A stretch of DNA of 64,000 nucleotides from Owenia fusiformis. Lineage: Eukaryota > Annelida > Polychaeta > Sabellida > Oweniidae. The stretch covers positions 4,457,169 to 4,521,168 of the forward strand of contig CAIIXF020000010.1 in assembly GCA_903813345.2 (NCBI GenBank). Reading direction: 5' to 3'. Shown one piece after another: positions 37,901 to 49,900 of this stretch (its first letter is position 1; each line of letters starts with the position of its first letter). The position numbers and the translations under genes were made by a program. The notes under the pieces are model-generated. The model was not told the origin of the DNA. It did no database searches and saw only the letters and a program-made list of their open reading frames with translations.

Positions 37901-40900
37901 CTAATTTTTGATTAAACGTGACTCTCAGATTATAGGCTACAGGTCAAATATGTACCTTTTGTGGAGATATGTTTTGGAAAGTTGTGACGTAAACAAACTT
38001 GCCCCGCCTTTTTGCTGTTTCGGTTGCTATAGCAACCACAACTCTGGCCAATCAAATAGAAGACGCCTTAAATTAACAGAATAAAGGTAAAAAGGTTTGG
38101 GCAGATATCAATATCACCTCGTAGATAAAAATGATATTCCTAAAAATCATAGGATATCCTATAAATATATCGAACGAAACAGAAATTACAACTTAGAAAT
38201 TGTTCTATATTCTTTAAACCGGATGTCGCACATGTATGTACATGGTATAACTCCACAGTTATCAATAAAGGTCTCACACCACTAAATACATATAATTATA
38301 TGACAGAAGACACAATTTGATACTTTTAAATATCAGGTACTACTTGAAGGTTTAATATCATCTTATGAGTTGCTCACAGTATTATGCATTTTAGGGACTT
38401 CTCTGTGGTATACAAATAAGAGTTTTATCACAACTGATTCAAATGGAAATGTCTTTTGCAAATTCATAATACAATGAGGAGGTCACAGTATGATCAGGAC
38501 TGATTGGAATGATTAGGGCTCTAAAATGACTATGGGACATAGTATGATCGACGCATGAATACTTTTCCTGATTCTTGCAATAAGGAAAATATCACAATAA
38601 AATATAATAAGAATAACCATAAATCAGTCACAGCAAACTATTCCCACAATAGAATATTAAACCACATTGTAATGAATATAAGAGGAGGGTGTGTCCCATA
38701 AGTCTCGAGTCTGATCATGTGATCTGTTGGAGCCAATCAGAACATAGAATTCTCCAGTTCTCCAGTTAATAATTGTATGCAAGAGATTTTAATGTGTGGA
38801 ATCATATTCCTCTAAGGAGTAAGAATGATATATTGTACAAAAATGAGCTGTGAATGTTAACAGTTCCAAAACAATTAGTCACACATTTGTGCTTTTTAAA
38901 TTAATTTATTTCAAATGATGCCGTGCCAATTCCAGAATAATCTCATTTATGCGGTTGTGCTGTAGTCTGATGAACCTGCAATAGAGGATGGAAATTATGG
39001 GCAAAATATGAGAGGAAATAACCTGTCATTATATCATTGGCTTATCTTTATGTAAAGATGAACTTCTGTCTTATTGGTTTATAAGTGACATCAATCACGG
39101 CATATCATCATCGCTAAATGGTCGAAAACATTTACTGATCACTAAGAAATAAAATAGTTGATTAAAGTGTGCGCCCGACCTGGATATGTATATAACAGAG
39201 TTTATACTGGCGGATTAGACTAGTTCATTTTTTATATGTGTGTGAAAGCTTTCTCTTATTTGCGTTTTTTCGTTTAGTACGGTTTTGTTATAATTGCCGA
39301 GGTCATATAACCGGGATAAAACAATGATTATCGTTGACTGCGCACACACAAAATATTTGCGTCGAGTGAACAGTGTTATTTAAAACAACAAGCTTTGGAA
39401 TACAAAGCCCAGTAGTGTGATAATAAGCTGTACACTTCCACTGCTGCATGTACATATTAGGGCTCATAAAGAGTGGATAGGGAGGTTGTGTTTGTCACTT
39501 TTAAATTTTACATTTCAAAATTGCCATTTTACATGTCATAATTTCTTGGTTTCATTCGTTCAGCCGATCAAAACATTGTAAAACAATAAATCGTCTGTTG
39601 CGTATACAGGCCTGTCAACTTGGGAACACCTAACATGAGTGACTTGGAAATGTTGAACACCTCCCCTCAAAATGTGGACACCTTGGTCCAAATCTGAACA
39701 CCTTGATCCAAATTTTGAACACCTTGGTTTAAATTTTATTACATCTTGCCAAATTTTGAACACCTCAAATTTTTCCTTTAATTGATCTTTTTTAGAAAAT
39801 TTTTCTACAGAAATATTTTTGCTTGACAATTACCAGGTAAAATGCGTATTTGCGTGACATTTTTTGTCACGCAAAAATAATTGGCGTGACTTCAAATTCT
39901 TCAGCAAATGCGTGACAAATACGCAAATTGCGGGACAGTTGACAGGCCTGCGTATAATCAATTTTGTTCAGTTTTGATTAGTTGTCAGAATGAAGTTACG
40001 TTCATCTGAATCCATGTTTCAAAACAAAAATCATATTTTCTTCACTTCAAAATACTTCAGTGAGATGAATGCTCGGAATTGTCGTTTGCAATAACTTATT
40101 GTCGTATTCGTTCTTTTATCTACTCGATAGAAGCATTTAGTTGTACATTTGATGCCAGGTCACCTTCTCGCGTACCTCTTGGGGAGCCCCACATTTGTGT
40201 CTGTACTCATGGAAGTAAATTCCCCAGTGTAGCCGAGAGCCACAAACTTTCAACAGGTTCGAAATGGCCAATTTCTCTCATATATACTCATATTTTATTA
40301 ATTATCACCTACAAAGTATTGCTAATAACTATATGAAATTTCAATAAGGAAACTTATCTGGCTACATGTAAATTCAATATCAACACTAGATGTTCGCTCA
40401 ACACGTCCTGGCTTACCTTGTGATGACAAACCCTGGGTTTTCGCTATTTATAGTTTATCAACACCTGGACGCATGGGCATTTTATAGTTTATCAGGCACT
40501 TTAAAATACTAATAAAAATATGTCACAACAAAATGTAAGTTTCTGGCATAAGACTAAATGAATATGTTTATGTCAAACATCACATCAATGTGCCATATTT
40601 AGATAACGGATAGTGCTAAATTTGTAAGAAATGAAAGTTATTAGAAAGAGTGAACTAAGAACAATGGCTGATCTCATTTTCTTGGTCAAAATGAGACAAA
40701 AACCTAGCTTTGGCCAACGATTTCATTTGAAAAAATGTGAGCGAGTATTTTCAGTAGAATTTCTCATGTTAAGCTAATTATAACAGCAATAATATATTAA
40801 CAGCAATAATACAATAATAGCATCAATACATTAACAGCAATACAATAATAGCTGATCAGTAATACAACAAAGTGAAAATATTTAAAATGGGTACAATTAA

Positions 40901-43900
40901 AACAAAAAAAATTATTCAAACTTTTTGAAAGAAACATATATTTACTTACATTCTACTATGTTTTGATTCATAATGTATACTGTCAGGATCTACTATCCAG
41001 GAGACTATCACTAACACTATGGCATGTATACTAGCTAGTCCTGAAAGCACAAATACAGAAAATTAGTATACCTCGAACACTATGGCATGTATACTAGCTA
41101 GTCCTGAAAGCAGAAATACAGAGAATTAGTATACCTGGAACACTCTTGCATGTATACTAGCTAGTCCTGAAAGCAGAAATACAGAGAATTAGTATACTTG
41201 GAACACTATGCCATGTATACTAGCTAGTCCTGAAAGCAGAAATACAGAGAATGAGTACACTTGGGTTTCCCCAACTTAGGTAAAAATCATGGCTGCTTAC
41301 AGTCAGTGTTTCCACATAAAATTACCAAAATAGCTGATTGCCATAAAAAATGTGCTCATCTTATGCAGAGCCAACAATAATGTTAATTCAAATGCCTCTA
41401 TCTTTTAATTAGTTATCATTATCACAAAAGTACAATTTAAATCAATCACAAATATCACAACCATGTCACAATTTCAATCAGGAACAAGGCAATTACATAA
41501 TATAAAATGACACCATCTGGTAATTTGTTATTGAAATGGTTACAATAATGTATTACAAAATAAGTTGTATGTACAAGGAGTTGAAGATGTCAGTATGTCA
41601 ATATTAATGTCATTTCCCTCATTTATAAGGATGGCAAAGGTAAACCATAATTAAATTGAATACAAAAAGATCCATTTATCATCCTTAAACTAATAGCAAT
41701 TTAGAAAATGTTCCCATTAACAAGATGAAAGTGCCATTGGGTATAATTGAGAGATAATTCCTGGTTAATTCGCTTCAAACAACCACTTTTCTATGTAGAT
41801 TTTTTAATTATTTAAAACCTATAGTTATTCAATTTGAAACAATAGATGAATAAAAAGACACTCTAATGGAAGAGACCTACCATTTACCTTGTTTCCCCTC
41901 ATAACATTCACCCCAACATGATGTGCTTATACTACCTAGGTCAGACTTTATGTCTACTTTTCAAATGAATAAAAATACCCTTCGAATTCGTTTGACTTAA
42001 ATTTTTATTTAAAAAAGCTTCGTCTAACTAAACTCTATGTGCAGGGTAGAATAAGAATTGACTGAATTGACAAAATAGTAGTTGGTCTAGATCATGAAGC
42101 AGTGTTCATGTCAACTTAATACTTAATTCAAGACATCAAGAGAATATTAAGAATTTATGTCACAGTGAACTCATGACATTTTCCCATAGAATTTACTCAC
42201 CTACGTAAAAAAGGAATTGTATAAAAAATTTCTGGTTGAACTCGCCAACACAATTGTTTATCCATGGACAATGGTGGTCCATCTTGCGAACACAGCGTCG
42301 ACATATTCTACAATGGTGGGCCCTTGGGGGTCTGTATGTTTCACACTTCATACATACTGTCCAGCCGTCAGCTTCCTAAAACACAGACAAGGACAGTAAA
42401 ACCTGAGATAGTGAACACTTCTCTCTAGTGAACACCTACCAACAGTGAACATTTTTTTCGGCAAAACCTTTTTCTCTCATTGACTCCCATGTTAAAGTAC
42501 AATTCTATATTGAACACCTACCTATTGTGAAGATTAGACAATAAAAGGTTGAACCATTCAGATGACAGTCGGTCTAAAATAAGTCAGTTGTGTAACACGA
42601 CAACAAAAGAAAAACTTATCGCAAGAGTGTCATGGATTATCATGGGTAGGGAGAAAATACAAATTAAATTGATTATTCTCTCCTCTCTTTTAGCCTTGTT
42701 TAATTACTGGTCTCTGTATAAAATACAGCAATATGCTGCAAAATCAAATCCTAGCTGTAGTGAACACCTACCAACAGTGAACATTTTTTCTCGACAACAA
42801 ATGTTCACTATACACAGGTTTTACTGGACAGTAATACCTGTCTTTTCGAACACATCTCTAATCTAACACCTCTCAATATGAACATTTTTTCAGTCACATT
42901 TTGTTAATCTGTCATAGACTTCCATGTTTAAACCCTTAAAGTTTAAACACCTGCCAACTCAGACACCTGCCAGTCTCAGAAGTATTCGGATTAAACAGGT
43001 TTTACTTTATATTGTACAAGGAGTGGTCCATAAGTAATGGACAAATTTGGCTAATATTCAGTGTGTCTCTAAAATGTTGACTATTCCATTTGGATCACCT
43101 CTCGTATAGTAATAGTATTCATGTGACAGAATTAGATTTTGCGTCCTTCATTTTTATCAATGAGCTTATTTAATTTTTATTTAGCTTCTAATTTTTTTCA
43201 CCTAACATGAAAATTAAATTAGAGCCAAAAACAATATATTTTTCAAAATTCATTTTTAGAAACTGTTTATCCTTTTTTGTTAATGCTTATTTTAATGCAT
43301 ACATATATCATTTTTAGTTTTTAATTTGGAAATTATATTTTATCAATCTGTTGACACCAGTATCAGCATGAACTGGTATTTCTCTTTCCTCAATCAAGCA
43401 TCCTCCGATCACAGGGCTTCAAAATCCAGAATATATTCTTTCTTTTTACCCCCTGTGATAAGCAGTTAGCATTTCCCCGATTAAGAAGTCGCAATCTGAT
43501 TGGCTGTCGCAACTCTGCAACAGAAATCATGTATAAGTCATTGCGCATAATTAGATCACGTGATTCAGTTTAATCGGGCGCTTCCAAATTGGTTATAGCA
43601 GGGGGAAGAAGGAGGTACGGATTCTGTACACCTGCTTAGGAGGATGTAATCAAGAAGATATTGATTGGAAAAAGCTTATAAAATCACCTTAATAATCCCT
43701 GGATTAGTCCCTGGATGATGCATTTCTTCCATGTCAAAAAGTGCTTTATAAATTCTTTTTTTAATCAGATACAGTAAAACCTGTCCGATGGAATACCTCT
43801 CTGTAGGGAAAACCTATGAACAAGGAATGCTTTTCAAAATAACCGAATATTTTTCCATTGACTTACATGTAAACGGACCCTCTCTGTAGGGAAAACCTGT

Positions 43901-46900
43901 GAACAGGGAACAAGGAACACTATTTTGGGGCAAATTATGAAAATTCACCTGTGAATAAGGAATATGGAATATTGGTGACACTGTATATTCCATTATTTTT
44001 CAGAGGTATGAAAGTCTTAAGCCAATATCTGATTCTAAAAAGCTTGGATTAATATGATTGAGATTAAGATAAGCCAATTGTTTACATGATGTAGCATCCC
44101 ACCCACTGTTAATTACCATGATTTATTTTAAAACTAATACTAATCTGTTTGTTACTTATTATCATGACACTAATTCTTCCGCCATGTTGAGCCAAATCTC
44201 TTTAAATCTTTTACTGATCCAACTTCTAGATTATCAATGATATAAAATGGGGTTGATGAAACTTGAAATTCAGTTCTTATCAATATATCTCTACACATCA
44301 TATCAATAATTACATCAACTAGACATCATCAGACCCTAGCAGCAGCTAAAATCAACATGGGGAGAATGTATTAACCAAGTGTGGAGTCGGCATTGGTACA
44401 ATCAATCAATGCCCATATATATACAAATATGCTTATTCTGCAAGTTTGAGTTTGCTGAAAGTGCCCCTCTCTATAGGGAAGACCTCTGAACAAGGAAACT
44501 TTCCTCCAGTCCCAAGAGCATTCCCTGTTCGCAGGTTTTACTGTATATGGTTATTTCACAAATCTGTAGAATAACAAGAACATCTTAAAATACAATATCA
44601 ACACCTGTAATGCTAAATATCTCTGCATGAAAATCCTGTGGTCCTAACACCCTTTTGTCAATATAAATGTAAATTGCCAATAGCTTTGTCATGTACAGGT
44701 ACATGTATGTACAATACATATAAACAAACCTGAAAAATTGAATATCTCAAAATAAGAGCATTTTCTTAATTCTTTAAATATTTTAAATTTTATGTGGATG
44801 ACTGATGTTCAATGTTTACGCACAATTTGCCATGGCAATATCATGAGAGACAACTGCAGTAGATCAGGAATCGTGATCTTTTATGGTGAATAATGGCGAT
44901 TATAAGGCTATTAGATAGAATGAATTGACATTCCACGAGATTGTGATTCAAATGAAGAAAGGAATAATGCCTATAGAACTCACAGTAGAACTTCTTTATT
45001 GGAAACACAAGGCCTAACTAACAGAAACAGAACAAAGTAAAACTTGTGTACAATGAACACATAGAGCCACAAAAATGTGTTCACTATAGGTAGGTGTTCA
45101 CTACAGAGTGGCAATTTATACAGAACACAGTGGAGTATGTGCTTAGAAGAGGTGTTCACAAGACACATGTGTTCACTAGAGAGAGGTGTTCACTGAAGTT
45201 TTACTGTACTAATCTAATATGACTACAACTTGTCTGATGTGGAAACAAACCTGTCTAATATGCTAATATGAATACAACACCTGTCTGATGTGAAATGAGA
45301 AAAGACCTGTTTAATATGTCTATAATACCTGTCTGATGTGAAAACAAGACCTGTCTAATACAGACTATTAGATTATACAAAGACAGCAATTCAACAACAA
45401 ATTTTTGGGAGTGCAAATTATTAAAAACAGCATTGTATATTGACAAAAAAATTGTTAACAAAATGGCCTTGTGCTACCCATCCTTAACAGAAAATGATAA
45501 TAGGCAGAGTTCCGTTTGAAACATATGAGGCGGCAACTTATATCTACTCTATATGCAGGACACATTAACCAATTCTCTTATGATTTGTTTTATTATATGC
45601 TTTCAAATGCGAACTACTGATATTGCTTCTGACAAATTGCTTATGTCTCTCGAAGGCTATTTCCATATGAGATGCTTGATGTTTTAAAAGCTTTTATAAG
45701 AAAACACAATGTGCTGACATGTAAATAATTAATTCCGATAGAAGAAGTTATCTGGTGAATCTCGATAGCCCTGTTCGTATTTTCCTCTTGCATGTGCGCC
45801 ATTTATCAATTCTAGTTTTTTTAATCAAACTGTTGCAGAATACTCGTTTTGTGCACTACTCGAAAAACTTAAGCTGGTCAGCATATTTTACATTTATGTG
45901 CGTTTGAGCGCAGCGATATTAGCTCATAAATGTTTTCTTAGGCGTCGTGTAAATGGAACAGGCGTTCGGTGATTGAGAGTGTTTATTCAAGCGTGAGCTT
46001 CGTTGTAGTGTGAATGAGATGATATCGTGTTGCTTCATTTCTGAGCTTAGTCACTGAACTATACACATACAATTTTTAAAAAATGTATTCCTGTTTTCTT
46101 TAGTATGTGGTCAAGGAGGATTGGCTCCCAGAATCGAAGTCGATATCTTCCAACAATGAAAACGCCGAAATGTCATTATTTTCTGAAATTATAACCGATT
46201 ATAAATTCAAAATAAACAGTTCAAAATATTCGAACCAATATCTCGATCATTTCTTGTGAGTTTTGGAATTTTTCGTTGGGAAATAAGACCAAAATTCACG
46301 ATTCAAATGTTGAAGTGAACAAAATGGCGGTCGTTGGAATTCAAATTTTGTAGCACGACATGCCCATATATGGGGCAGAATATCGATGTTGCACTCTGGG
46401 AGCCAATCCTCCTTGGTATGTGGTATTGATATATTGTAAAACATTTACATGTCTTTGATTAATCGTGTACCTTTTCCTTATTTATTTAGGGTTTTTAATT
46501 GCCGGGATTAATCAACTTTGATAGATGTTAAAACATTTTTTGATCTTTTTAAATCATTTATTTAACGGTAATTCAGCATTTTCACAAGAACTATTGAATA
46601 TCAAAGAAATATTCAATTAAAATATTTTAATTTTGGACTATATGTAGTCTACCATGATGTGAAAATATCCACATGTACATCAAATGTGAAAAATGTTAAT
46701 CATTTCATTAATTTGCCGATGATTACAATCATGAAAAATACATCAAATTCTCATCATGACAATCTCCTTTTAAAATATGGTATATACTAAACAAACACTG
46801 TCATATGTTACATCCCCGGGGGTTTATTGAAAACAGCAGTGTACCAAAAATACTCAGACTACACCAAAAAGCATCAAAATTCCCCCTATATTTTGCCTTC

Positions 46901-49804
46901 CCTGAGTTGGTATACCAACGCCTTATGCCAATGTTATCAGGCACATCAGATGGAGAAGGCATTGGGTGAGGTCGCACCCTTTCAAAAATATTGTAATATC
47001 AGGCCCGTAGCCGGGGGGGTTCGCAGGGTTCAACCCCCCCCCCCCCTTGGCCAAAAATTGTTTCAAAATCATGCAGTTTTTCACCATTTTGAGCACTTGG
47101 TGAAAGTGATTTTAGCCATATTTGGGCCAAAATTGTCAAATGTGAACCCCCCCTGGAAATTTTTGAAAACTGAACCTGAATATTAAACTTACTTTTTCTC
47201 TTTTTACTTCTCCCGCATGTACTCCAGAGAAATCGAGATTCGTCTTTGGGAGAGGGACACATCCTGGGTCTGAGAACACTGCTCTTAAGTGTGAAAAGCC
47301 AATCAGGAAAACAATGATGTTGAATATAACTGTGTTCAGGGCACCCCATAATCTGAAACAATCAGGAAAACAATGATGTTAAATATAACAGTGTAAAGGA
47401 ATCTGAAATAATCAGGAAAGTGATGTTGTTGAATAAAACTGTTTTCAGGAAATCAATAACTGAAACAACCCTGAATAATATCGGGACCAAATCTTAAAAG
47501 ATCTTCATCACTGTATCAGATGTGTAGTTGTGCGGAAGGCTGTTTACTAGAGACAGGTGTTCACTAGTAGAGAGAGGAATTCACTATGACAGGTTTTACT
47601 GTATAAATGAATCACGATTTGTAAACATTCCCGCAAGAATTTCCTTGCATTGTATATGACAACACCTCAAATACTATACCAATTTTTAGTCAAATCATTA
47701 AAATACGTTATTGTATTTATAACACTCTCAAGTTATCAACAATATTGCTTGACTTGACGTATTAATTGAGCAGACTGACTTCCCAAACTTGTAAGAACAA
47801 TGTTCCCGGAAATGAAGAGTGCTTGCATTAGGTTAGAAAATTTGTGAGTCCCAAGGACGCAATTTTTTTTAAAAAGTGTGTCATTTGAAAAAAAGTGTGT
47901 CCCCTATTTCTAGCCTGTTTTGAGGTATAACTTTATTTTAAAAGCATTTTTTACCAAAACACCTTTCAGTTTTTGATTTCTTGCCGCGAATTTAAAATGG
48001 AAGTAAATGTTAAGTACGGACTGAATAAATGCACGTTCGTTCATTCGACAATGAATACATTTTATTTCATGAATAACCTTATATTTGTTTCTGAATAGGA
48101 AAAACTGTGGCGTGTCATGGTTTCAAATCTAAAAATAAACAAAGTCGAAAAAATTCGAGAGAATAATATGATTATTTGTAAACATTCAACATGTTGAGCC
48201 TCATTTACGATTCAAATAAAGGTGAGAGATCATAATTATTTGTTTTTGTTAGGTATCGTTGTAAACACATTGTAGTATTGACCTAAAAACAATTTGCGTC
48301 CAAAAAACAGAAATATTTTCAATTTTTGCATCCTCCAAATTATTCGACTTTTGAAATATAACGTAGGCAGTGGCGTAGCCAGGATTTGACAGGAGGGGTT
48401 CAATTTTTTTTGTCAAAATTTCTTTGGAGCCACCTAACGGTGAATTTGATGAACATTTTTCCACATTTCCTTAACCTCTGTCCAATTTGATAAAATTGCT
48501 TAAATTTTGAAAAAGGTCCATTTTATTAATTTTTGCCAGTATGCTGGAATAAGTTCAAGTTTTACCGCCCATCTCAAAATAGATCGTTTTCTGTATTCTC
48601 AGTCATTTTACTCAAGATAAAGTTATACATCTCACTTATTTCGATCTTTGCATAAATACCTCGAATATCTAAGGTTATCAAAAAACGATAAATTACTGAA
48701 ATACTGCAAAATATTAACTCAAAATTTGGGGAGTTCGCATAATTGCCGGAAAAGGTAGGGTTCAAATTTTGTTAGTCAAGATTTGGGGGGGGGGGTTGCA
48801 CGAACCCTGCGAACCCCCTCTCCCTACAGCCCTGGTTGCTGGCTATTCCAATACTCGCTAGACTATAAGTATTGGAACTTACTTCCTGCGAAAGCTATTT
48901 GGATTTTGATATAATAGCTTTCCCACGGAGCATTTGGACAGCTCAATGATCGTGACCTTTGAAATTGAATTAAGTCGATCCGCGGCTTACTTTTGGTCTC
49001 TAACTGTGTCTTACGTATCATCAATCCGTGTAAGTATTGGAGCGCTGGATTACTTCTTTTTCGATCAAGACTTGTAATTGTTAGTCGAGTGAATCGTTTT
49101 ACTGCCAAATTCCAATATGGCGGTTTCTGCTCGGACATTTTCGTAAATCTCCGGAGGTTGTCCGAACCTAACTAATTCTCAAAATTCATTTCGTTCGTTG
49201 CGTATCTCGCACCTATCAAACCGCCATATTGGAAATAGGTCTGTAAAACTTTAACTCGATGAACAATTTACAAGTCTTGATCGAAAAAGAAGTACCCCAG
49301 CGCTCATATACTTACACGGATTGATGATACTGATGTAAGACACAGTTAGAGACCAAAAGTAAGCCGCGGATCGACTTAATTCAATTTCAAAGGTCACTAT
49401 TGATCAGCTGTTCACTTCTCCGTTTGAGAGCCATAAGTTTCAAAATCTAACATGGCTCTCGAAGTGAGTAAATTGGAACTAGATTGTCCACAATTTGAAA
49501 GCGATGGATGTGAATAATCCAGGGGCAAACACTGTGTCCATTTTCCAAATCATTAGTAGTTTCAAAAAACTGAAAAAAATCTTGAACTTGAAGTTGATCA
49601 GGAAAAAATAAAATTTTGCAAAAAATAATTCAACTTTGGCGTCAATTTACGCAGAATCTAGAGAGAAAATGAATTTATAACTTACGTCTGTGACATCGTT
49701 GGTATCACAAGATGCCTCACAACTACATAGTCTGCATATCCAACGGCTGAATACGTCAACATCAGACAAAATATGCCACAGGGGTCCGGCCGGAAGACAA
49801 CCAT
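34932..49804 (-). CDS. DHHC-type palmitoyltransferase, ZDHHC3/7 (GODZ)-like, 259 aa
   Basis: Seven exons on the minus strand: 49,804-49,686; 47,352-47,208; 42,375-42,201; 41,040-40,950; 35,691-35,619; 35,419-35,317; 35,005-34,932 (stop TAG). All are GT-AG; total 780 nt, frame closed throughout. Transfers palmitate to protein cysteines, typically at the Golgi. The N-terminus carries [10 protein letters not shown] and a first helix; exon 2 gives helix 2 and the SDPGCVPLP (DPG) motif. Exon 3 (from residue 89) is the zinc-binding cysteine-rich domain with RPPRAHHC and the catalytic DHHC at 121-124, then PWINNCVGE. Exons 4-5 give helices 3 and 4. Exon 6 carries DETAVE in the usual TTxE position. 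The last exon encodes PPSLWLCPF and a short tail. Length and motif order fit the ZDHHC3/7 group; [11 protein letters not shown] is closer to the invertebrate branch, so exact orthology is open. Two introns have tandem repeats at their splice sites. Confidence 0.93.
35153..35316. repeat. Minisatellite (~22-bp unit) that contains the palmitoyltransferase exon 6 splice donor
   Basis: About seven or eight units of the type CTAGTTCATTGTGACACACA. The unit closest to exon 6 reads TTCATCGTGACTCAC, whose reverse complement GTGAGTCACGATGAA is the functional donor. Other units have GTGTGTCACAATGAA in the same place. The array occupies most of the 311-bp intron 6. Confidence 0.8.
36745..36870. repeat. 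Solo copy of the CACCACC-ended repeat
   Basis: Has both outer segments of the 31,700-34,095 repeat (CATTAACATG at the left; AATGGAGACCATAACAATAT and CACCACTTTTGGTGGCGACA at the right) but none of the 135-bp satellite units. It shows the ends without the internal array. Confidence 0.65.
37968..38100 (+). mobile_element. Fragment of the 2,964-4,005 mariner family
   Basis: GTTTTGGAAAGTTGTGACGT, AAACAAACTTGCCCCGCC, GCTATAGCAACCACAACTCT and AGAATAAAGGTAAAAAGG occur in the same order as at about 3,790-3,925. Both ends are missing. Confidence 0.8.
39607..39950. mobile_element. MITE with CAGGCCTGTCAACT inverted ends and a 6-bp target duplication
   Basis: The 14-bp ends are exact reverse complements. 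The direct repeat CGTATA flanks the element (39,601-39,606 and 39,951-39,956). The interior contains repeated GAACACCT(C/T)GGTCCAAAT words and a GTGACATTTTTTGTCAC hairpin. No ORF. A 6-bp duplication does not fit Tc1/mariner (TA) or hAT (8 bp), so the class is unassigned. Confidence 0.85.
41015..41262. repeat. 63-bp tandem array (four units) spanning the palmitoyltransferase exon 4 acceptor
   Basis: The unit GGCATGTATACTAGCTAGTC, CTGAAAGCA.AAATACAGA, .AATTAGTATAC.T.GAACACT recurs at 41,021, 41,084, 41,147 and about 41,210. Its reverse complement contains the acceptor TGCTTTCAG and the first bases of exon 4 (GACTAGCTAGTATACATGCC). Only the copy nearest 41,040 continues into coding sequence. Use of an upstream copy would add 63 nt per unit including an in-frame TAA. 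Confidence 0.88.
42394..43007. mobile_element. Two adjacent CAGTAAAACCTG-family elements
   Basis: The first runs 42,394-42,836, from CAGTAAAACCTG to CAGGTTTTACTG. The second runs about 42,839-43,007, from CAGTAATACCTG to CAGGTTTTACTT. The interiors carry repeated GTGAACACCTACC and CCATGTT.AA words. No coding; palmitoyltransferase intron 2. Confidence 0.7.
43772..44543. mobile_element. CAGTAAAACCTG-family MITE, 772 bp, TA-flanked
   Basis: Inverted ends CAGTAAAACCTG and CAGGTTTTACTG are flanked by TA on both sides. The subterminal regions repeat CTCTCTGTAGGGAAAACCT. The core (TTTAAATCTTTTACTGATCC) is shared with the element at 57,984-58,491. Further fragments of the family lie near 45,040-45,215, 45,240-45,365, 47,525-47,602 and 58,935-59,010. 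Confidence 0.8.
46112..46415. mobile_element. 304-bp MITE with CAAGGAGGATTGGCTCCCA ends and a 9-bp target duplication
   Basis: The terminal inverted repeats are exact over about 20 bp. GTATGTGGT flanks both ends as a direct repeat (46,103-46,111 and 46,416-46,424). The interior is non-coding and AT-rich, with subterminal ATCGA.GT.G words on both sides. A 9-bp duplication is typical of Mutator-like and some Merlin elements; the superfamily is not proved here. Perfect ends and duplication suggest recent insertion. Palmitoyltransferase intron 2. Confidence 0.88.
47000..47165. repeat. CAGGCCCGTAGCCGG repeat next to palmitoyltransferase exon 2
   Basis: Begins CAGGCCCGTAGCCGGGGG, followed by a C run and CACCATTTTGAGCACTTG. 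The right end is close to CCCTGGAAATTTTTGAAAA. Same family as 934-1,104 and 18,947-19,109. It ends about 40 bp from exon 2 of the palmitoyltransferase. Confidence 0.65.
48368..48835. repeat. GTAGCCAGG-type repeat with G/C homopolymer
   Basis: Starts CAGTGGCGTAGCCAGGATTT and ends near CTCCCTACAGCCCTGG after a run of G. The interior is unrelated to the shorter members. No ORF. Palmitoyltransferase intron 1. Confidence 0.5.
48920..49430. repeat. ~500-bp inverted duplication (palindrome) near the divergent promoter
   Basis: Arms about 48,920-49,165 and 49,200-49,430. GTGACCTTTGAAATTGAATT, AAGTCGATCCGCGGCTTACT and TTGATCGAAAAAGAAG-type blocks in one arm are present as reverse complements in the other, with scattered mismatches. 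The apex lies near CCGGAGGTTGTCCG. It sits in palmitoyltransferase intron 1, about 0.3-0.5 kb from its exon 1. Confidence 0.85.
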
Positions 49805-49900
49805 GGCTGAATATGTTGTTGTCGTAAAATTTGAGGTCAAGGTTGAACTGCCGACAATCAGTCGTTTGAATTTGAAAAAATTCAAAAATATTTTTTGAAA
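49805..49900. promoter_or_regulatory. Putative bidirectional promoter, palmitoyltransferase (-) / CCDC15 (+)
   Basis: The two start codons are 96 bp apart and point away from each other, so transcription starts and 5' UTRs must lie within or overlap this interval and the first exons. No TATA box is obvious. The interval is AT-rich with a run of TTGAAAAAATTC. Splicing and codon phase support both genes; promoter activity is inferred from geometry. Confidence 0.6.

Larger units (their letters stand above)
35692..40949. other. Palmitoyltransferase intron 4, repeat content
   Basis: Contains a GTAGC-type repeat with a C homopolymer (about 36,030-36,275; ends GGGCGTAGCAATCGCACCCC and GGCTACACCCCTG), a 55-bp tandem pair (36,322-36,423), a solo CACCACC-family repeat (36,745-36,870), a mariner fragment (37,968-38,100) and a MITE (39,607-39,950), listed separately where clear. 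No further exon seen. Confidence 0.55.

Noticed and set aside
40140-40260. GC-richer segment with possible folding or coding (reverse strand contains [14 protein letters not shown])
   Set aside because: No start codon, no clear splice pair and no recognised RNA class; left unannotated.
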